NCBI RefSeq assembly: GCF_037893015.1 | Contig: NC_133661.1 | Location: forward strand, 182,506,508-182,570,507 | DNA length: 64,000 nt | DNA from: Macrotis lagotis | Lineage: Eukaryota > Chordata > Mammalia > Peramelemorphia > Peramelidae | Reading direction: 5' to 3' | Shown here: in pieces, positions 10,801 to 29,239 of the stretch | Numbering within the stretch: position 1 is the first letter of the stretch | Layout: the number at the start of each line of letters is the position of its first letter | Translations under genes and position numbers: made by a program | The notes under the pieces: model-generated | What the model was told of the DNA's origin: nothing | The model's database searches: none | Seen by the model: only the letters and a program-made list of their open reading frames with translations

Positions 10801-12080
10801 GGTTGGAGGGAAAAGACCAGACAAAAAAGGAGTAAGTGCTTTCTAGCTCTGGACATTTGGGGAACACAACTTATAAAGGGTCTTGGGTCTATTCTGCCTC
10901 AGAGGCCTTTAAGAACCTCTTCTCTTCTCTTATGGTAGGGGCTTGTGTGGCATACTTCCTCACCAAAAGGCGTGAGTATCGAAACTCCCTGAATCCTTTT
11001 AAGGGCCTGAAGGAGAAAGAAGAGAAGAAATTAAGAAGTCGCCGATACCGGGTAAGAGTTCCCCATGTTCTCCATTCCTGGTACCAAACCCCTTATAATG
11101 TCACACTATGGAATTAGGTAGAGGAAAAAGGAACTGAGAATAGGGCCGACACTCAGGAAAGATAAGGCTGAAGGCCCACTAGGAGAGGAGGAGGATAGAG
11201 TTGCTTGCTCTAAAATTGGTCTGAAGATTGAGATCTTACTTGGCCAAAGCCTCAGAGGGACAAGTAAAGCACAGAGCTGCAAGATGCAGGGGAATGTAGT
11301 AGAGGGTAAGTAAAGTCCTCTATTAATTGTTTCTTTTATTTTTGCAAGGCAATGGGGTTAAGTGGCTTGCCCAAGGCCACATGTCTAGGTAATTATAAAG
11401 TGTCTGAGGCCAGATTTGAACTCAGGTACTCCTCACTCCAGGGCCATTGCTCTATCCACTATACCACCTAGCCGCCCAGTAAAGTCCTCTATTATAGAAA
11501 AGGCTCAGAGCTTAGACAAAACAAGAGATATTAGTTTCCAAAACTTGCTTTCAATGCCTTATTCTTTCCTAAACACCCTTGTTCCCCTTGCCATTTTCTA
11601 AAATTTGATTCACACACCCCCCCATCACTCATCCTAATTTCTGTCCTGTGATCCTGTTTGTAGCTCTTTGCTAATCGATCCAGTATCATGAGACACTTTG
11701 GAGCTGAGGAGCAGCGCCTATGGAAGGATGTGACAGAGGAATTAATGTCGGATGAGGAAGACAGTCTTAATGAACCAGGGGTCTGGGTGGCCCGCCCACC
11801 TCGATTCAGGGCTCAACGTCTCACTCAACTTTGTTACCACCTGGATGCCAATTCTAAGCATGGCACCAAAGCCAACAGAATATATGGACCTCCTTCAGAG
11901 CGACTGCCCTCTGCTGAGGCCCAGCTCCTTCCTCCAGATCTCTATAATCCTAACTTCCAGGAAGAAGAAGAAGGAGGTGATGAAGATGCACCTATTTCTT
12001 CACCTTTTGACCAATCCCACAAAACCTTTTGCCCTGACTTGAACTCATTTATTGAAATCAAAGTAGAAAAGGATGAGTGA
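4270..12080 (+). CDS. C14orf93: C14orf93 (RTFC) orthologue, six coding exons, complete
   Basis: The joined exons 4270-4869, 7013-7330, 9662-9723, 10042-10145, 10939-11051 and 11664-12080 give 537 codons plus stop. The human protein is about 538 residues and I recognise it along its whole length. The N-terminus is MSFSATILFSPP followed by a Cys cluster (KCCCCACK). Residues about 60-105 form a predicted helical/coiled segment with EQLLHIIYQRVDKAVGLAEAAL. A basic stretch RRKRD ends exon 2. The conserved C-terminal half contains NISVVKFLLEKLKQELVTSP, a lysine/arginine-rich segment, an acidic ELMSDEEDSLNEPG stretch, and ends IKVEKDE. All introns are GT-AG with matching phases. The function is poorly known; the alias RTFC reflects a proposed thyroid link. 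The start is ATG 4270 (G at -3); an upstream in-frame TTG at 4255 is not a likely start. Identity is sure, function is not. Confidence 0.95.
5275..5500 (+). repeat. Purine-rich (GA) tract
   Basis: About 220 bases of almost pure A/G with only scattered pyrimidines, in intron 1 of the C14orf93 coding region. Low complexity, with possible triplex-forming character. No gene in it. Confidence 0.7.
7013..7330 (+). CDS. C14orf93: C14orf93 coding exon 2 (residues 201-306)
   Basis: The acceptor is TTCTTAG at 7006-7012 and the donor is GTGAGT at 7331. The exon encodes LDDYVASDGAVQRVLVPAYAKQLSP, a low-complexity Pro/Ala/Gly region, and the basic RRKRDLVLS at the end. It is phase 0 at both ends, so skipping it would keep the frame and remove 106 residues. 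Confidence 0.94.
8270..8335 (+). repeat. Left arm of a 66-bp inverted repeat in C14orf93 intron 2
   Basis: Bases 8270-8335 match the reverse complement of 10401-10466 with 4 mismatches in 66 (counted by eye). A weaker match continues about 30 bases further left. Both arms contain CTAGGTCTGCTGTTCCTTTG (on opposite strands). They could be two copies of an interspersed repeat or a local inverted duplication. Confidence 0.85.
8712..8869 (+). mobile_element. tRNA-derived SINE (WSINE1-like), young type
   Basis: It begins GGCTAGGTGGTACAGTGGAT, has a pol III B-box-like GGGTTCAAATCC, then CACTTAATAATTACCTAGCT and a CCTTGCAAAAAC end with an A-rich tail. It lies in intron 2 of C14orf93. The family name is my association, not a database result. 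Confidence 0.85.
8925..9180 (+). repeat. MIR/CORE-SINE
   Basis: It contains GAGTCAGAAAGACCTG, the core TAGCTGTGTGACTTTGGACA, CTCAGTTTCCTCAACTGCAA and a TATTATTATT-rich end, the layout of a CORE-SINE/MIR relative. Confidence 0.75.
9662..9723 (+). CDS. C14orf93: C14orf93 coding exon 3 (residues 307-327, split Ser)
   Basis: This 62-base exon encodes KLVHNVHNHITNDKRFNGSE and the first two bases of a Ser codon. The acceptor is TTTTTTCTAG and the donor is GTGAGC. It matches the human order KLVHNVHNHITNDKRFNGSES exactly in position. It is one of two exons bracketed by an intronic inverted repeat (8270-8335 and 10401-10466). Confidence 0.93.
10042..10145 (+). CDS. C14orf93: C14orf93 coding exon 4
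   Basis: This 104-base exon completes the split Ser codon and encodes IKSSWNISVVKFLLEKLKQ followed by ELVTSPHNYTDKELK. It ends with one base of a Gly codon. The acceptor is TTTTGACAG and the donor is GTAAAG. With exon 3 it totals 166 bases, so skipping the pair would shift the frame. Confidence 0.94.
10401..10466 (-). repeat. Right arm of the 66-bp inverted repeat in C14orf93 intron 4
   Basis: Reverse-complement partner of 8270-8335. Together the arms enclose exons 3 and 4 (9662-10145) within about 2.1 kb. Confidence 0.85.
10560..10660 (+). repeat. MIR/THER-type repeat remnant
   Basis: The AGATTTAAAAGTGGGAGGGA-type start resembles the common mammalian motif of an old MIR-type repeat. Diverged. 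Confidence 0.4.
10939..11051 (+). CDS. C14orf93: C14orf93 coding exon 5
   Basis: The acceptor is TTATGGTAG and the donor is GTAAGA. It encodes GACVAYFLTKRREYRNSLNP and a strongly basic helix-like run KGLKEKEEKKLRSRRYR. It starts in phase 1 and ends in phase 0. The basic run could be a nuclear localisation or nucleic-acid contact surface; that is inference. Confidence 0.94.
11340..11478 (-). mobile_element. tRNA-derived SINE (WSINE1-like)
   Basis: Reverse-orientation copy: TTTGCAAGGCAATGGGGTTA at the left, GGTAATTATAAAGTGTCTGA, and CACCTAGCCGCCC at the right (the element's 5' end). It lies in the last intron of C14orf93. Confidence 0.85.
11664..12080 (+). CDS. C14orf93: C14orf93 last coding exon (residues 400-537)
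   Basis: The acceptor is TTGTAG and the stop is TGA at 12078-12080. It encodes LFANRSSIMRHFGAEEQRLW, the acidic SDEED patch, WVARPPRFRAQRLTQLCYHL, and a Glu-rich tail ending IKVEKDE, which contains a canonical sumoylation consensus (Ile-Lys-x-Glu followed by acids). I see no canonical AATAAA in the next two kilobases; one lies at 14305, too far to assign. Confidence 0.95.
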   Translation, partial: LFANRSSIMRHFGAEEQRLWKDVTEELMSDEEDSLNEPGVWVARPPRFRAQRLTQLCYHLDANSKHGTKANRIYGPPSERLPSAEAQLLPPDLYNPNFQEEEEGGDEDAPISSPFDQSHKTFCPDLNSFIEIKVEKDE

Positions 12081-12605
12081 ATATTATGACCAAAAGAAAA
12101 GCTCTGGCTCCTACCAATCCTTATGCCCTGGCATTAAGGGCAATTGGGATTCCTAGATTAACTGGACATTCCTTCCTTTTTGAGAAAGATCTCCATCTTT
12201 CATCTCTGATGAAAGTGGGAGCTGCTCATTTAATAGAATGACAGAAGATGGAGTGGGGAGGGGGGTGGTATAGGGAAGAGGATGAAGAGAAAAATTTATA
12301 TTGAAAAAGTAATACCTGCAAGGGACAAGCAGGAAAAATGCTTCCCCCTACCCCTTTCTTTCTTTTATTGGATAAACAGTGTCCAGAAATAGATAAGGAA
12401 AGGACGAAGCAATGGGAGGGAAAGGAAGGGAGGGAGATTTCTAAACAGGAATGTGATGAGTCTACAAAACAAGAGACCTTTTTGTTACACATGTCCAGGC
12501 TTCTCTGAGTTTCTCTTTTCTGATTTCACCTCTATCTCTGGGGAGCAGTACTGGTTCTCCAGGTCTTACTCTGCAGTGGGAACAACATTGGGCCAGCCGG
12601 GCTAA

Positions 12606-12623
12606 TGTCGCCACCTGGTGGAC
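12606..12623 (-). promoter_or_regulatory. CTCF-like motif
   Basis: On the minus strand the sequence reads GTCCACCAGGTGGCGACA, close to the CTCF core CCACCAGGGGGCGCT. It lies between C14orf93 and AJUBA. Motif match by eye only. Confidence 0.4.
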
Positions 12624-12839
12624 AAAAATCACTACTCAGTGAATCTGAGACTATAGTCTTGCTTCATGTAGGGCAACTGGAATGATCCCCACTGCATGTT
12701 TGGTTACAGCTACTCATGTTTTCCAGAAAATGACATGACCTGTCATTCAAGCTTCCTTGGGGTGGGGATATCTTCATATCACAAAAGGCCTGGACTAGTT
12801 CAATACAAATTTAACAAAAAATAACTCAGAGCATTGTAA

Positions 12840-13055
12840 GAAAGTTCATAAACATTTGGACCTCATTCTATAACAATTCTTGGAGGTACATGATGTATCA
12901 TCATCCCTGTTTTACAGATGAGAGGTTCAGAGAGGTTAGAAACTGCTCCAAGTTCAAGTTTAATAAGCTAATGTAGGGAAAAGTGGAATTAGAACCCAGA
13001 TCTTTTGATTCAAAGTCTAAGGCTCTTTCTGATACACTTTACTGCCTCCCTAGAC
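12840..13055 (-). repeat. MIR, antisense
   Basis: It contains CCCTGTTTTACAGATGAGAG, AGAGAGGTTA and the AGAACCCAGATCTT-type end, the usual reverse MIR order. Confidence 0.7.
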
Positions 13056-13384
13056 TGAAAAGTGTAAATAGCTTAATTCAGAAAGTCTCTGCTACCTAGG
13101 TCTAGGCCAGCCTGAGGAGTCAGTAACCATTATGAGAATTATGCTTACCAGTGTTTACCAGAGGAAGCTCTGATTATCTACCATTTATCTGGAATGGAAA
13201 CTCCAGTTAGCCACAGCAGTGCTCTATCCTCCCTCCTTTCTCCATACTGGATGAATTTATTAATCCCCTCTTTGCTCAGATTCACAAAATATTGGACTGG
13301 AAGGAGACTTACAAAGTCTGTAGTATCCTGCCTATCTTTCCTCAGAAAATGAATTTAAGGGGTTAGATGCAGTGACACTGGATA

Positions 13385-13549
13385 ATCACTAATATTCATT
13401 TACAGTCTGCAAAGCACTTTATGTTAATTCATTGAAGCTTCAACATCAACAGTCTTGTAGGGGAGCTACTATAGGTATTTTTGTCCCCATTTTCCAGAGC
13501 TGAGGGATTTGCCCGTGAACATATGAAATAATGTCAGAGGTAGGATTTA
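13385..13549 (-). repeat. MIR, antisense, left part (split by 7SL insertion)
   Basis: It starts with TGCAAAGCACTTTATG and continues TCCCCATTTTCCAGAGCTGA and ATGTCAGAGGTAGGATTT. The repeat then continues at 13852 with AACCCATATTTTCTTGACTC, so one MIR was interrupted by the 7SL copy. Confidence 0.7.
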
Positions 13550-13842
13550 TTTTTATTTTATTTTTTGAGAACTGAGTCTCCCTATCTAGTCCAAATGAGA
13601 GATACAGTAGCTATTCACAAATTGATCTCATTATAGGAGCTTTGACTTGCTGTTTCCAACCTGGATCAGTTTGCCCCTCCTTAGGCAGCTTGGTGGTCCC
13701 CTTGGTCATAGAGTCTCTCTATATTAGTGCTTAGAGTGCTCACTGCACTTAGAACTTAATTGTGATTTCCTTACTTCCTGATCCAAAGGACTCAACCTCC
13801 ATGATAGCAGGGATTACAGATGTGCCCCACCACACTGAGCCA
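13550..13842 (-). pseudogene. 7SL (SRP) RNA retropseudogene, nearly full length
   Basis: Read on the minus strand this aligns along nearly all of the 7SL RNA. The clearest signatures, as written on the plus strand, are GTAGCTATTCACA, GACTTGCTGTTTCCAACCTG, CCCCTCCTTAGGCAGCTTGG followed by TGGTCCCC, and CAGGGATTACAGATGTG, each matching the reverse complement of 7SL in the right order with several small changes. It is followed on its 3' side by an A-rich tail (TATTTTATTTTT on the plus strand) and is flanked by TAGGATTTA at 13541-13549 and 13843-13851. That is a retroposed copy made by LINE machinery. Because all parts of the S domain are present it is a 7SL copy and not an Alu-like SINE, which lacks the S domain. 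Probably not functional. Confidence 0.87.
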
Positions 13843-13851
13843 TAGGATTTA

Positions 13852-13988
<137 letters not shown>

Positions 13989-14660
13989 CACATCACACTG
14001 CTCTCTGGATAGTTTAGGCAACATTGGTTAAACTGGGTGGACTGACCAGAATACATTTGCAAGTTAATCCCCCCAATTCTCTTTACTGATCCTGATGTCT
14101 CAAGTCATTCCTGACCACTTTCTGAAATTAGAGCAATATCAAGCTTAGGGCCTGACCAAAGAAACAGGAGGTCTATCTAACAAAGACTCCAAGAAGAGAG
14201 ACAGATCATTAGGTACAATTAGGCTATAACAAATTAATTTCCTAAAAAATGAAATTATCAGACAACTTTCCTTCCCCATTCCCTGGTGCTGCTTATTGTA
14301 CTATAATAAAAAGGATGCAAAATGTTAAATCCAGGAATAGCATCCAGATACCTATTAATAATTTGCACAGTCACTTAATATCTACTGCTAATAATTCATT
14401 CCTCCAAATGTTCCTTCCTCAAGCTTCTAGTATGCTGCAAATTTAAGCAAAACTCAATCCGGAAGAAATTGGTGACTAATATCCAGTTAGGTATATTCAG
14501 CCGAGGCCACTGTTACTGTGCCGCCTCACTTTGGTTCGTTTGTATCTCTCCTCTGTATTCTTTGTTGCCAGTGTGCTACGGGCTATCTGAAATGGTACCC
14601 AGCCTCTCCTTGCTCTTCACTGACACATCAACACCTGAACCTCGAGAAATTCCCCTTCCA

Positions 14661-14683
14661 GACACCAGGTGGTGCGTGACTCA
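14661..14683 (+). promoter_or_regulatory. CTCF-like motif overlapping an AP-1 site
   Basis: GACACCAGGTGGTGCG resembles the CTCF core, and TGACTCA at 14677-14683 is a perfect AP-1 site. It lies about 1.2 kb before the AJUBA start codon, at the edge of the CpG island. Motif match only. Confidence 0.4.
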
Positions 14684-15251
14684 GTGGCTCGCCTCTGCCT
14701 CCAGGTTCTCCAAGCTCTCCCTTTCGGCTCCTTTCCCCGCTAAGTCCCTCTCCCCATCTGCTTGTTTTTTCCCCCCGGCATATATTTTATGCTCTCTGGG
14801 TCTTTATGACTGTCCAGAGGTCATTCTCTATGTCAAAGTTTTCCTTCCCTCTCCCCTCTTTTCTCGTCAGCACGGGATCTTAGTTTTGGGGGGACGCCGT
14901 CCAGCAGATCCAGCCCAGCCCATCATTTAGTGGATGAAGAAGCCAGCCGGCATTGGAGCCCAGGCGGCCCGACTCGAGGCAGCTCTCTTTCCACACTGCC
15001 TCCTTCTGCTATCCTCACACATGTTCTCGCGCCCGGCCGCCTGCCTGCCTCACCTGGCCTCTCTGTCCCACCACAGCAGGCTCCCACGCCCTCCTTTCAC
15101 CCAGGTCCGTCTCGCTCGTCTGCCCCTGCCCCTAGCCGCTGAGCTCTCTCAGTTTCCCCATCTCGCCCGCTCCAGCCGGGAACAAAGTGACCGCGCTGGC
15201 GCAGGGCATGGCTCTCGGCTGGGCTGGCCCGGCCTCCGCGTGCCCCTCCGC

Positions 15252-15258
15252 ACATTCC
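15252..15258 (-). promoter_or_regulatory. TEAD-type (MCAT) motif in the AJUBA promoter
   Basis: ACATTCC (reverse complement GGAATGT) lies within the CpG island about 600 bases before the AJUBA ATG. Short motif, so chance occurrence is possible. Confidence 0.3.
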
Positions 15259-15850
15259 AGCCGAAGACAAAGAGTCCTCCCGCGGGCCCGGGCTCCCCTT
15301 CCTCGAGTGCGGCTGAGCGGGCGCCGCGAGGCTGGCGAGGCGGGCCCGGCGGGCCGGGCGGCGGGCCCGTCTCCAGCGCGGCCAGAGGGCAGAGCCGAGC
15401 CCGTGTCCCCTCCTCAGAAAGGGCGGACCAGGGATTCCTGCGCCGATGCCCCCACCTCCTTCCCTTCCTCCGGGCACACCGCGCTCCGCCCTTCTAGGAA
15501 AGTAGGTCCGGCCGGGCAGACAAAAGTTGAGGAGAGAAGTTGGAGTCGGTGCCTGAGTGGGGGAGCAGGGGGGGCAGGGGGGCGGGGGCCGGAGGGATCC
15601 GGGAGCGGGGGAGGCAGGGCCCGCCTGCAGACACACTGGTGCGGACGGCCCGGCCGCAGCCTCGGGACCCCCCAGCCCCGTGGGGCCTCCGATGGGTGCA
15701 GGGGATGCTGCGGGCTCCCGGGCGCCGGGCAGCCGGGCCTCCAGCTGAGCCCCCGAGCCCGTCCGGGGCCCCCCGGGGAGCGTGGGAGCCGCCCCGAGCG
15801 CGGCCGGGGCCCGGGGCGGAGAAGGGGCTCGAGGCCCCGGACCCGAGGGC

Positions 15851-25358
<9,508 letters not shown>

Positions 25359-26875
25359 GCTGCCACCTCCATTAGTTCCTTCTGGCTCTCAAACTCCAGC
25401 AGTCAAAACCCTCCCAGGCAGTGAGCAGGGGAGAGCCCATGGGGGTGGAGGTGAGGGGTACAGGAAAGAAGGCAAGGTAGATAGAGAATAAGCTGGAGAC
25501 CTCAAGAGGCCGATGTCCTATTTGGTTGGAGAGGGATCGTTCCTGGTACCAGAAGAATTCTCATGCAGTGAACCTTTCAGAGCCAAGAAATAGTCCCCAT
25601 TCTGGGCCTGAGAACAGTGATGTGACCAATTAACAAGGACACAGTCACATCCCAGCTTATGCTGCTTCCTTCAGGACTTCCCAATTTCCCTTGTGGACTT
25701 TTCCTGCAAAACCCAACCAGAATTCCTGTTCAGAAAAACTAGGAGAAAGCAAAAACCAATTAAGGGTTTAAACCCTGACCTCGTCCCTTATGCATGGTAT
25801 AAACTACCCCTGGAGGAAAGGAAAATTAATGGAAACTGTATTCCTACCATGAAAATTATGGGGACAGCCAAGGGACACAGCAAACCTCTTAGCAAATGGG
25901 AGAGAAGAAAGTTCTCCAGGCTTCTGGAACTTTCTGTCTCCCAGTGCCACCCATTATAAGGTATCAGGTTGGTACTGGTCAGCTTCCTATTATCCTGCTG
26001 CCTGTTTCTCAGGGACTCCGTGATGCAGGCTCTAGGGAGCTGGGAGAGCCCATGGACTGAACTTCTCTTTGCTTTCCCATTCTAAGGCTGGAGGACATAA
26101 GTAAAGCTGCCCAAGGAAGACCATTCTAGGATGGGTGGTGTTTAAGCCCCATAGACTGCTGTCCCAGAAAGCCTCTCACCAGCCAAATGTACCCTACTCT
26201 TTATGCTCCTGTACTCATCATAACTATCTCACTATCTTCCATCAACAGTTAGTTGTTGTTTCTGTTCTTCAGAGTGTAGTGTCACCCTACTGATCATTTA
26301 GGAAGCCCAGGATTACATACACTGGTACCCTACCCCATCCCAGATCTTGGCCTAGGCTCCTGGGAAGTAAGCACTTTGAGACTTGGCCTCTACTTAGTCA
26401 TGATTCATTCTCAAAATGATGATTCCTTGAACTAAAAATCCCATGTTTTGAGGATGTTCAAGATAACCTGGCCAACTGAACAGGGAGTTGAGGGGGTGGG
26501 GACAACATTGGTAAGGACTTTTTCCAGTGGCTGGGAATGAGGAGGCAAACAAGCTTGACTGTTGTCGTGAGTGCCTGGGACCTCTAGACTTGGAGAACAA
26601 CTTTTCTGTTTCCAGGATTAAAGAGGTCCTGTCCCTCCCCTAGAATACTGGGACTCTAAAATCTTACCATCATCTTTCTTTCAAAGAGGCTGTTTATATT
26701 TTTTAGATAATACTTTCAATTTCATTTTTTTTCCCCTCTTGCCCTATAACTCCACACTCCAAGAAGTGGCAGGATGGGCAACATGCACTTTTTGGAAATG
26801 CTTCAAATTAAGATCTGTTCTGTGTCTTTTGTTACTGAAAAAAAAATAAGAATAAAAACAAACAAAAAAGATCAT
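25359..26875 (+). other. AJUBA: AJUBA 3'UTR
   Basis: This roughly 1.5-kb stretch after the stop is repeat-free, unlike its flanks. It leads to overlapping AATAAG/AATAAA signals with AATAAA at 26851-26856, the first good poly(A) signal. The end point is an estimate. Confidence 0.65.
26851..26856 (+). terminator. AJUBA: Probable AJUBA poly(A) signal
   Basis: AATAAA in an A-rich context about 1.5 kb after the AJUBA stop. No better signal lies between. Confidence 0.6.
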
Positions 26876-27459
26876 GACTGAGGAACACTGACTTAACAAC
26901 TTTTGACATGAGAGGCTAAAAATAGTTTCTCACCCTCTTCTCAATCTTTTCTTCTCTGCCTATCCTTTGTCTTTCTCTCCCTGTCTCTTCATTTTTGGTT
27001 TCCTATTTCTCTTCTCAATATATTTTCTAGTCCTAAGCAGTACAACAAGGAAGAGTTTGGCCTTCCTGATCTGACCTGTATTTCCCTCTCCCTTCCCAGT
27101 CTGGCCATGTGGTTCCACATCCCTGCCTTGCTGCACTACCCTTTCTTGAACCAAGTCAGGTTGGCACATCTGGGCCAGAGAGAGACATATGAAGGGCAGC
27201 CTCAGGCAAAGAAGCAGTCACAGATACGTCACTTGTTGACGGGCTTCCAGACGTTTCCTGCAGTTGAAAGACTGTCCTTTCTCTTGGTTGCTAAGAGGTT
27301 TCTTGTCCTCATTAGCTCTTTTCTAATAAAAAAGCATGGGAGGCTGACCACAAAATAAGTTCCAGGTCAACTTGAATAGGACCAGAAGACAAATGTGAAA
27401 AGCAGAGAAATATGATTACTTCAGTTATCTCAGAAACCTATTCTTAAGAATGAATTCAG

Positions 27460-27612
27460 GGGGCAGCTAGGTGGCGTAGTGGATAAAGCACCGGCCCTGG
27501 AGTCAGGAGTACCTGGGTTCAAATCCAGTCTCAGACACTTAACAATTACCTAGCCGTGTGGCCTTGGGCAAGCCACTTAACCCCATTTGCCTTGCAAAAA
27601 GCTTAAAAAAAA
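27460..27612 (+). mobile_element. WSINE1-like SINE, young, with target-site duplication
   Basis: Full-length copy flanked by a perfect 14-base duplication AAGAATGAATTCAG at 27446-27459 and 27613-27626. The B box GGGTTCAAATCC is intact and the 3' end is CCTTGCAAAAAGCTT plus an A run. Confidence 0.95.
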
Positions 27613-27899
27613 AAGAATGAATTCAGTAGATTTCAAAGATTCACATAATAGAGCTAGCTGACTGGTACTGCTATGTTAACTCATCTCCATTATCTAGGGT
27701 TTTCATCAGAGAAAGGACCTTAGTGCTGTTTCTTTCCCAGAGTTATCAAGAACCATAGTATATTAGCAATGAATTAATCTCTTCCATCACCCAGTAACAT
27801 CAAGGAAATGAAAGAGTAGCAAGTTATAAAAAAAAAAAGTTGGAGACTATCCTAGGGCAAAAAAGAAGATGAGGCTATTCTAGGCATGCTGAGCCACTT

Positions 27900-28365
27900 C
27901 ATAAAAGGCTGTATCAGAATTTCAGAGTTGACCACCTAAGCTAACCCATTCCTGAAACAATTCCATCTACGAAGTACCTAATTTATTCATCCAGCCTTTA
28001 CTTAAAAACTGCCAGAGGATGCTCATTACTTTATGAGGCAGCTCACTCCATTTTTACAATAGCTGTCATTGCTGGGAAGATTTTTCTGATGCTGAGCCTA
28101 TATGCCTCTGCAACTTCTACCAGTCATGGTTCTTTAGCTTCGGGGCCAAGGCGGCAGATCTAATTCCTAGTATAAACCTTTCAAATACTTGAAATCAGCT
28201 ATCACACATCCTTGCCCAAAGTCTTCTCCAAACTAAACATCTCCATTTATTGCAACGGAGTCTCATTTCATGAACTCGAGGCCCTTTATCTTCTTGCTTA
28301 CCCTTCTCTGCTCCCCAACTTAATAGCTTCTTTCCTAAAATCTGGTCCCAAACCTGAATATAAAA
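27900..28365 (-). mobile_element. CR1/L3-type LINE 3' fragment
   Basis: The plus strand shows the order seen in reversed CR1/L3 copies: AACCCATTCCTGAAACAATT, GCAGCTCACTCCATTTTT, CAGCTATCACACATCCTTGC, TCCAAACTAAACATCTCCA and CCCTTCTCTGCTCC. Diverged, without a reading frame. Confidence 0.6.
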
Positions 28366-28371
28366 ACTAAG

Positions 28372-28527
28372 CAGTTAGGTGGTAAGTGGATAAAACACTG
28401 CTCTGGAGTCAGGAGGACCTGAGTTCAAATCTAGCCTCAGACAATAATTACTTAGCTGTGTGGCCTTGGGCAAGCCACTTAACCCCATTGCCTTGCAAAG
28501 ACAAAATACAAAAAGAAAAAAAAAGAA
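28372..28527 (+). mobile_element. WSINE1-like SINE, older type
   Basis: AGCAGTTAGGTGGTAAGTGG, AGGACCTGAGTTCAAATC, TTAGCTGTGTGGCCTTGG and a CATTGCCTTGCAAAGAC end with an A-rich tail. It is more diverged than the copy at 27460. Confidence 0.85.
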
Positions 28528-28795
28528 AGGTTTGGTTAGCACAATGGAAACCAAGCAGCTGTATCACTTTATGTGTGATATATCGGACCAAGGTAGGGTA
28601 CAATAGTACCCTCACCTTAAGCTGTGTCTCTGAATATGACACAAATCAGTTTTTTTTCACTACCATGGTACATTTGAGCTTATATTCCACTAAACTCCCC
28701 CCTCCCCCACCCCATATGAAATGAGTCATGGAAGAAAGGAATTAAAAAATGGAGGTACAGAATGGAGAAAACCAAGATTGAACAGAGTGAAAAAA

Positions 28796-29020
28796 AGGTT
28801 GCTAGATAGCACAGCAGATACACAGAGTGAGAAAAACCCAAGTTCCTATCTAGGCTCAGATGCTGGCTACATGACTCTCACCTGCCTGTTTCCTTATCTT
28901 TAAAATGGGTATATTTATAGCACCTACCTCCCAGGGAACTTGTGTGAGAATTAAATGAGATGATAATTGTAAAGTGCTTTGTAAACCTTAAGTGGCAATA
29001 TAAATGTTAACTATAATTTT
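28796..29020 (+). repeat. CORE-SINE (MIR/MAR1 type)
   Basis: GCTAGATAGCACAGCAGATA at the tRNA-like head, a CORE region, and a GTAAAGTGCTTTGTAAACCT tail. Confidence 0.75.
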
Positions 29021-29023
29021 TAA

Positions 29024-29239
29024 AAAGGCAGCTAAATGGTTCAGGGAGTAGAACACTGAACTTGGAGTCAGGAAGACCTCTGAGTTCAAATCTGATCTTA
29101 GACACTAGCTGTGTGACCTTGAACAAGTCACTTAACCTCTGCCTTAATACACTGGAGAAGGAAATGGCAAACCAGTCCAGTATCTTTGCCAAGAAATCCA
29201 AATCTTTGCTCCATTAAAGGGCACAAAAAGATACAACTG
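29024..29239 (+). mobile_element. SINE with a BovB/RTE-like 3' tail
   Basis: A tRNA-like head (GGCAGCTAAATGGTTCAGGG, GAGTTCAAATCTGATC) is followed by CTGGAGAAGGAAATGGCAAA, CCAGTCCAGTATCTTTGCC and a degraded AAAGATACAACTGAGCAAA end. This tail is the one shared with BovB/RTE LINEs and ruminant Bov-tA SINEs, so the SINE was probably mobilised by an RTE element. The full-length L1 begins right after it. Confidence 0.75.
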
